Made by a program: the position numbers and the translations under genes. A stretch of 64,000 nucleotides of DNA from Gonapodya prolifera JEL478 (lineage: Eukaryota > Monoblepharomycota > Monoblepharidomycetes > Monoblepharidales > Gonapodyaceae): positions 56,700-120,699 of the forward strand of contig KQ965743.1 in NCBI GenBank assembly GCA_001574975.1, read 5' to 3'. The first letter of the stretch is position 1; each line of letters begins with the position of its first letter. Positions 59,107-64,000 of the stretch are shown one piece after another. Below the pieces are notes generated by a model. The model saw nothing but the letters and a program-made list of their open reading frames with translations, did no database searches and was not told the DNA's origin.

Positions 59107-59626
59107 GTTCATGGGCGCCAAGCCGTACCACCAAGCGCAGTGAGTCAAGGGGAGGGGGGCGTTGTAGACGCGTGATGGTGTGGTGTTACATCATGGCTTC
59201 GTGTTCTTCGCCCCTTCCTACCCCCTCCCGACCCAAACCAACCTCTCGCCATGTCGATCTCCAGCCAACGCGGTGTCAAACTGATCGGCGCCACGTCGCA
59301 CTTTGCAACGGCCGATTTGGACGCGGGGCCTATTATCGAGCAGGAAGGTGAGGCGCCGCGCACTCTTTAGCTCGTGCATGCGACAACCGGGCTGACAATG
59401 ACATTGACGTGTGGCAAGTGGTCCGAATATCCCACCGCGATACGGTAGAGGAACTCGTCCGGAAGGGCAAGGATTTGGAAAAGATGTGAGAGATTGATGT
59501 CTGGAATGGTATCGTGGTTCTTCGTTCTCAAGCAAAGCTCTCTATTTCAGCGTCCTTGCACGCGCGGTGCGTGCGCACATCAACCACCGCGTGCTCACGT
59601 ACGGGAACAAGACAGTGGTGTTTTGA
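57439..59626 (+). CDS. purU: Formyltetrahydrofolate deformylase (PurU family)
   Basis: Hydrolyses 10-formyl-tetrahydrofolate to formate and tetrahydrofolate. Ten exons join in phase to 306 residues: 57439-57539, 57870-57925, 58049-58221, 58492-58556, 58640-58814, 58932-58956 (25 nt), 59040-59139, 59265-59347, 59419-59485 and 59551-59626. The N-terminal ACT domain reads '[20 protein letters not shown]' then '[20 protein letters not shown]'. The catalytic formyltransferase-fold domain has '[20 protein letters not shown]', 'VMAKYMQILSDSF' and '[20 protein letters not shown]' with the active-site Asn and His, then '[20 protein letters not shown]' with the catalytic Asp. The end '[13 protein letters not shown]' is also standard. 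There is no obvious targeting signal. The family is mainly bacterial and plant mitochondrial, and sporadic in fungi. Confidence 0.93.
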
Positions 59627-59921
59627 ACACGACGTGGGGTAGCGTGGAGAAGTGGGGAAAAGTGGGCCGTGGGACCGTTTCGCAATTGTTCTCGGAGAGG
59701 GCGGATGCCAGGAAGCAGGAGCAGGAGCAGGAGCAAACACTGTGCATATTTAATAGATGAACCACTTGAGATTCGGTTGTTCAAGTCACTCCGTAAATGA
59801 GTTCTAGGGGAGGGAGATTCATCCTACTCTCGCTGCACCGACTTATACTCTCCAAGCCCAACCAACTCGACGTGCCTTCTCACCAACAGATGCAACGTAT
59901 ATATGATACATCATGGTATTG

Positions 59922-60380
59922 TCAAAGTTCCATTATAAAGTGCCTGTCATCATCATCGATGTTCACGGTGCGAAACCCGTATCGAGTGTAGAACGCTATG
60001 GCGTCGTCCCAGGTCTTTGTCGTTTCCAAAACAACTCTTTTCATACCTGCTCGCTTCGCTCTTTCACACAACTCTTCTAAGATCATCCACCCGATCCCCT
60101 GCCTCCGGTGCTCTGAGTCCACCGACATGCGCGACACTCGCACCGTGTCTTCGTGACCCGGCTCCGGCGCGTATCCTCCCGTGCCCACAAGGCGATCGCC
60201 AGCGTGAGCGACGAGGAAGACTCCGTTTGCAAAGGACGCGCCAATGTTGGCGAGGTCGGGGTTCAGAGAGGGGTCCAGCGTTCCCCATCGCGCTTCCAGT
60301 CCTCGCAAGATCAGAGTTTGGGCGGATTGTTGGTGGCGCGGGAGGAATTGCGATATGATTGGGTCCGTTGGATCGACCAT
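59922..60380 (-). CDS. GNAT-family N-acetyltransferase
   Basis: Single-exon gene of 152 residues; ATG 60380 chosen because no in-frame ATG lies further upstream. GNAT fold: 'VFLVAHAGDRLVGTGGYAPE' (beta2-3), 'VRVSRMSVDSEHRRQGIGWM' with the R/Q-X-X-G-X-G/A acetyl-CoA loop (RRQGIG), 'ILEELCERAKRAGMKRVVLE', and 'TWDDAIAFYTRYGFRTVNID', the usual motif B. Similar small GNATs acetylate amino acids, polyamines or drugs; the substrate is not predictable. Convergent with the deformylase gene on its left. Confidence 0.85.
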   Translation of the reverse strand: MVDPTDPIISQFLPRHQQSAQTLILRGLEARWGTLDPSLNPDLANIGASFANGVFLVAHAGDRLVGTGGYAPEPGHEDTVRVSRMSVDSEHRRQGIGWMILEELCERAKRAGMKRVVLETTKTWDDAIAFYTRYGFRTVNIDDDDRHFIMEL

Positions 60381-60955
60381 GGTTGGTAACGTCCGGACAA
60401 ATTTTGACCCCCTTACATGGAGATTAGCCGGCCCCAAGGTTCATCATCAGCGGTCGGATTTTCGCATCCAGCGTCTTCTTCTCTCCCCTGCATTTGGGGA
60501 ACCTTTAACCCGTGCGCAGACGCTACCAACTCCTTCCTGTCAATCTCGGCGTCGCCGCTCGACGCACACTCTCTCCGCTGCCAAAACAATAGGTAAGCTT
60601 CCCCTGCAAAATACAAAGGTCAACGCCATGGCTGAACCATGCTGGACGCACCGTGCCGCTCGTGCTGCCATCTCCCCCGGTTTCCCCGCCGTCTCCAATC
60701 AAACACCTTCCTGACAGAGCGCAGGAGCGTGACACACCGTGGCGGCGTCTCAGTTCACGCCTGTCACGAACAACTTTTACGACGAATGCATGGACGCGAG
60801 TGATTCGGAGGACGACAGCGAAACCAAAGAGCGTTCGGACGGACTTGGTGTGTTTTGAAGCTTCACAACTTCCACAGACAGAGAGAGCCACAACTCAACC
60901 GAGTTTTGTTCATTTAGGCTTATTGGGTAGGGGTGATACACCTCCTGACGCCAGA
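60381..60955. other. Intergenic, divergent GNAT / IFT46
   Basis: 575 bp between divergent starts. The plus-strand frame upstream of the IFT46 ATG stays open but has no IFT46-like content, so I treat it as 5' UTR or promoter. Confidence 0.4.
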
Positions 60956-62699
60956 ATGTCGGACGACAACCGGGACTATGATGAATCCGAAGATGACTTG
61001 GTACGTGAACCCTTTTCCAGCAAACTCGAACCCGATCGTGACCGTGACAATTTCCACTCTATTTACGTCTTGCTTTTTCACCCGGCGAAACAGTCCTCCC
61101 TTCCCCCCAATCCTCGCTCCGGCAAACGCCCCGCTCATAACTCTTCCCGACGAGTTCGCCTACCGCGGAAAACATCCACCAACCCATCTGAAGCAGAGGA
61201 AGACGAAGATATTTCTTCCGACGCAGGGAGCCACGCACACCCGAGACGATTTACCGACGACCCTTCTTCTGCGGTTTCTCAAGACCCGGAAGAATCACAT
61301 TCGGACACCATGGACCACACGGATGACGACGAGGAGGAAGAAAACGAAGACGATATCGGGACTTCGAACGGAAGCTCGGAACCCTCGTCTGCACGACTCG
61401 GGAAGAGACAGCAAGGTGGGAAAGGATCTGACTATTTGCTCGCCCGGGGATCGTCCAACTCTCCGTTGAGCGGTCACGGCGGCGAACGCTCGAGCACGAC
61501 GGGATCCATGTCTCGAGATCTCCAAGAGCTGTTCAGTTACGTGGGCAAGTTCAAGCCACACGAGATTGAGCTCGAGCCCGAGTTGCGTGTCTTTTTGCCG
61601 GACTACATTCCGGCGGTTGGAGACATTGATGCATTTGTTAAGGTGGGTGTTTTTTTCGCGCCGTTTTTTATGCTGTCTCAGTGGCAATCTTTTCTCGCTC
61701 GCAATGCAGATTCCGCGCCCTGATGGGAAGCCAGACACACTCGGATTGACAGTGCTTGACGAGCCAGCTGCGAAACAATCCGACCCTCACGGTACGCTTT
61801 CTCATTTAGTCAATGGCGGAATTATTATCTCATTGCCATACGAAATCCAGTTCTATCGCTCCAACTCCGCTCCCTCTCCAAAACCACCAACAGCTCCCCT
61901 CCAACCACAGTACCCACCGTCGCAATTTCCTCTCTTGCACAAAACTCCAAGTCTGTAGATCAGTGGATCAAGGGAATCGAGGATCTGCACAATGGAAAGC
62001 CCAGGGCGGGGCTCGTCTGCTCTAGGAGGGTGCCTGACGTGGAAGAAGTAATGCAGGCCTGGGACGAGCAGATGGAAAGTGTTGTTGGAGAGGTGAGAGC
62101 AGCGCTTGTTGGTACTGTTGCGCTCATTTTTCACTCGTAGCGTCATACAGGTTCAGCTTCCTCCTGCGTCACTGGACCTTCCCCTTCCCCTCTACGCCGC
62201 CGTTGTCTCCATTCTCCTTGACATTCCCGTCCCTGCCACCACACTTGCATCTCTCATCTCGGCGGCCACCTCCCGATCTGCCGACGGCGGTCCGTCTCCT
62301 TCGGATCACCATCTTGCCACTTCTTCGAGTCTCATAGAAAGCCTTCATCTCATATTTTCCTCCTACAACGAGTTCAAAAACTCGCAGCACTTTGGGCTCA
62401 TGGACGTCGCGGGTCCGTTAACACAACATAATCCCGTTCGATCGACTGACATGGGGGCCGTGGTTGGAGGCTCATCGTCGAGGGCAGAGTCCAGCGGCGG
62501 GGCCCGAGACAGGACAGCTGTCGGGTCCTCGGTCATGGGTGTCGGCGGTCTCGCCAAAGGGGCAGAGCTTCCGAGTTTACCCCCGCTTCCTCCAATGGAA
62601 GATAAACTGGGTTTTTCGAAATCAGCAAATGCTGGTCTAGGGTGGAGTGCTGGGGCGTTGAGAGCATCTGGGTCGGCTGGGAACCATAATCCAAAGTAA
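60956..62699 (+). CDS. IFT46: Intraflagellar transport protein IFT46
   Basis: Core IFT-B complex protein needed to build the zoospore flagellum. ATG 60956 begins the acidic N-terminus ('MSDDNRDYDESEDDL'), exon 1 ending at 61000. A disordered D/E/S-rich region follows, then the conserved core: 'DLQELFSYVGKFKPHEIELE', 'FLPDYIPAVGDIDAFVKIPR' across an intron, 'PDGKPDTLGLTVLDEPAAKQ', 'HVLSLQLRSLSKTTNSS', 'SVDQWIKGIEDLHNGKP', 'VCSRRVPDVEEVMQAWDEQM', 'LDLPLPLYAAVVSILLDIPV' and 'LIESLHLIFSSYNEFKNSQH'. The tail is Gly/Ser-rich and ends at 62699. Only flagellated lineages keep IFT46, so it dates the host as a zoosporic fungus rather than Dikarya. Confidence 0.93.
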
Positions 62700-63049
62700 G
62701 ATAGCGACAATGTATTGTATCATGTGTAAACATTGCATCACCGTTAATGCTGAGAAAATAATTGCATGGTAGATTTCATTTCGATGGATTTTTCTCGACG
62801 AATGCTATTGGAAAGACTCCAACCGAGTTTCGTGCGATAGCGACTCCGTATGCCCACCCGTCTGGCAAGATTTGCAACGAGTTACCACGAGTGAGCGCAG
62901 AATGTTAATGCTCGTTCATACCGTCGAATTCGTGTGTTATACTGACGACATCCCCGACTCGCAGATGTAATTCGTCATTCATTACTGGTTCACTGGAAGA
63001 GGGCGCAGATTATTCACTCGTTTCGTTTCCTTTATGCTCACATAACCCA
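62700..63049. other. Intergenic between convergent genes
   Basis: 350 bp holding two 3' ends. No gene or repeat seen. Confidence 0.4.
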
Positions 63050-63637
63050 CTATTCGTGCTTTACGGTCCCGTTGTACTGAACTCGTCGGGGATGCGAAAC
63101 AACAGCTTCTGTTGTCTTCTTGCTCCTTCGCGGGGCATCCGGACGATCGCCCATGATGATGGAATGCGACTTGGAAGATTCTGTTGTAGTAGTTGAAGCT
63201 ATAGAACGGGTTTCTTCCCCATCTTCCTTGCGGTTTGGGGGCGACGACGAGACCTCCAAGGTCATCGCCGATCCATCAGGTTGTGCTTCCCCAATGAGCT
63301 CTTTCGCATCGTCAAAAGCGTGTTCTTTTGTCGCGAGTCGGCTCCGAAGTACTTCAAGGTACGGGGCCTCCTCAATTTCTTCATTTCGTGGAAAGCTTCG
63401 GATCTTGTAGCGCGCGTACAACACGAGGAGAAAGGCGCCCAAAAGGGAGATGGTACAGCCGACCACAATCGCAAACAGAAATGGCACGGATATTTGAAGG
63501 GGATCGCCGTCGATGGGCTTCAGAGGTGTACCGGGGGTCGGGATGGGAGCACTGCTGAATCACGAAGAAACGCGCATCAAGCGCTGGTACGACACTGATT
63601 CTGGGACGATCTCTTGCCTTTGATTAGTAGCGGACAT
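63050..63637 (-). CDS. Single-pass membrane protein of unknown function
   Basis: I do not recognise the family. A short exon from ATG 63637 ('MSATNQRQEIVPES') can join, through a donor near 63590 and an acceptor near 63555, to a frame reading 'PIPTPGTPLKPIDGDPLQIS', a strong transmembrane helix 'PFLFAIVVGCTISLLGAFLL' continuing VLYARYK, and a 110-residue cytosolic tail rich in Glu, Ser and Thr ('RSIASTTTTESSKSHSIIMG'). There is no cleavable signal peptide, so it is probably a tail-out or type III protein. Ser/Thr clusters suggest phosphorylation. It ends at 63050. The first junction is tentative. Confidence 0.5.
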
Positions 63638-63718
63638 CACAGGCTGGTGGTATCAGAATTATTATGAAAGTTGTTTTTACAAAGAAGGGCTGGTCACTCG
63701 TCAGTACGCTAGCGCCAA

Positions 63719-64000
63719 TCACAAATCCAATTCATCTTCGTCATCGTCTGAGTCGCGCCTTCGACGGGTATACTGTGTGCGAAGTGAATTTAACTTCCTC
63801 GTATTGCAAAACGTGTATCACAGCAGAGCTCCACTCACAACAATTTTGGTTTCCTTCTTCCCAGCCGAAACCTGCTCTAGCAGACCAATCAATTCCTTCT
63901 CAGTGAGCTTCGCTTGAATTCGTCCGGATCGTGCCATGTTCAAAAGTAGATCCTCGACGCTACGCGCGACGTCAGGTTTTGTTAGCGAGAGCCGTCCGAC
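63719..64000 (-). CDS. PDCD5: PDCD5-family DNA-binding/chaperone-associated protein, partial (5' end beyond window)
   Basis: C-terminal part of PDCD5 on the minus strand. The edge exon reads 'RLSLTKPDVARSVEDLLLNM' and 'ARSGRIQAKLTEKELIGLLE' (PDCD5 core: L.KP.KA..VE..L..MA..GQ...K..E..L...L). After an intron the last exon ends 'YTRRRRDSDDDEDELDL', the basic-acidic tail of the family, at 63719-63721. PDCD5 binds the TRiC/CCT chaperonin in animals and is conserved to archaea. Its N-terminus and start lie outside the window. Confidence 0.82.

Noticed and set aside
1-64000. tRNA, rRNA, CRISPR, integrase/transposase or bacterial operon signals
   Set aside because: Scanned for the TPsiC-like GGTTCRA consensus, array-like spacing and recognisable transposase motifs; nothing convincing was seen by eye.

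Overview
The window is nuclear DNA of a flagellated (zoosporic) early-diverging fungus, most likely a chytrid. Evidence for this: almost every gene is broken by many short spliceosomal introns (GT..AG, mostly 50-120 bp); there is an intraflagellar-transport gene (IFT46), which only flagellated eukaryotes keep; and there are typical fungal wall and secreted families (Kre9/Knh1-like GPI protein, GH114 glycosidase, DOMON protein). The species cannot be named from the sequence alone. There is one ambiguous base, at 5734. No rRNA, tRNA, CRISPR array or intact transposon was recognised.

Layout. 0-5 kb: an SR splicing factor with a long internal intron, and a secreted pepsin-like protease. 5.7-8.7 kb: a mitochondrial carrier and RNase P/MRP subunit POP5 in divergent orientation; introns of both carry related GC-rich repeat blocks. 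9.3-12.9 kb: an apparent alpha-L-fucosidase relic and a two-TM dCache receptor with no output domain. 13.4-15.0 kb: a mitochondrial hemerythrin-domain protein. 15-17.1 kb: no genes, with a diverged three-copy tandem repeat. 17.1-21.8 kb: a second carrier (NAD/FAD/pyrimidine type) and a GPI-anchored Kre9-like protein. 22-27.5 kb: a large helical-repeat gene, probably THADA/Trm732. 27.9-33.3 kb: GH114 glycosidase with a microexon-encoded Thr-rich linker, an intronless diaminopropionate ammonia-lyase-like enzyme, and a GT31 glycosyltransferase fused to a PAN/Apple-like domain. 34.6-40.3 kb: 2-oxoadipate dehydrogenase E1 (DHTKD1 type) and a mitochondrial Sel1-repeat protein. 40.3-53.8 kb: signalling block with a germinal-centre kinase bearing a CNH domain, a tandem DOMON GPI protein, an SH3-WW-RasGEF protein and a TPR-MYND protein. 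54-64 kb: complex I assembly factor NDUFAF2, glycine carrier SLC25A38/Hem25, formyltetrahydrofolate deformylase, a GNAT acetyltransferase, IFT46, an unknown single-pass membrane protein and the end of PDCD5.

These are ordinary neighbours rather than an operon or cluster. A loose theme is mitochondrial function (three SLC25 carriers, DHTKD1, NDUFAF2, hemerythrin, Sel1 protein) and the cell surface (protease, Kre9-like, GH114, DOMON, GT31). The most unusual signals are in gene structure: related repeat elements filling neighbouring introns (introner-like), and a run of phase-2 microexons (21, 21, 12, 18 nt) building a Thr-rich linker. Exon joins were deduced by eye from splice consensus, reading phase and family similarity; none was tested with transcripts or searches.
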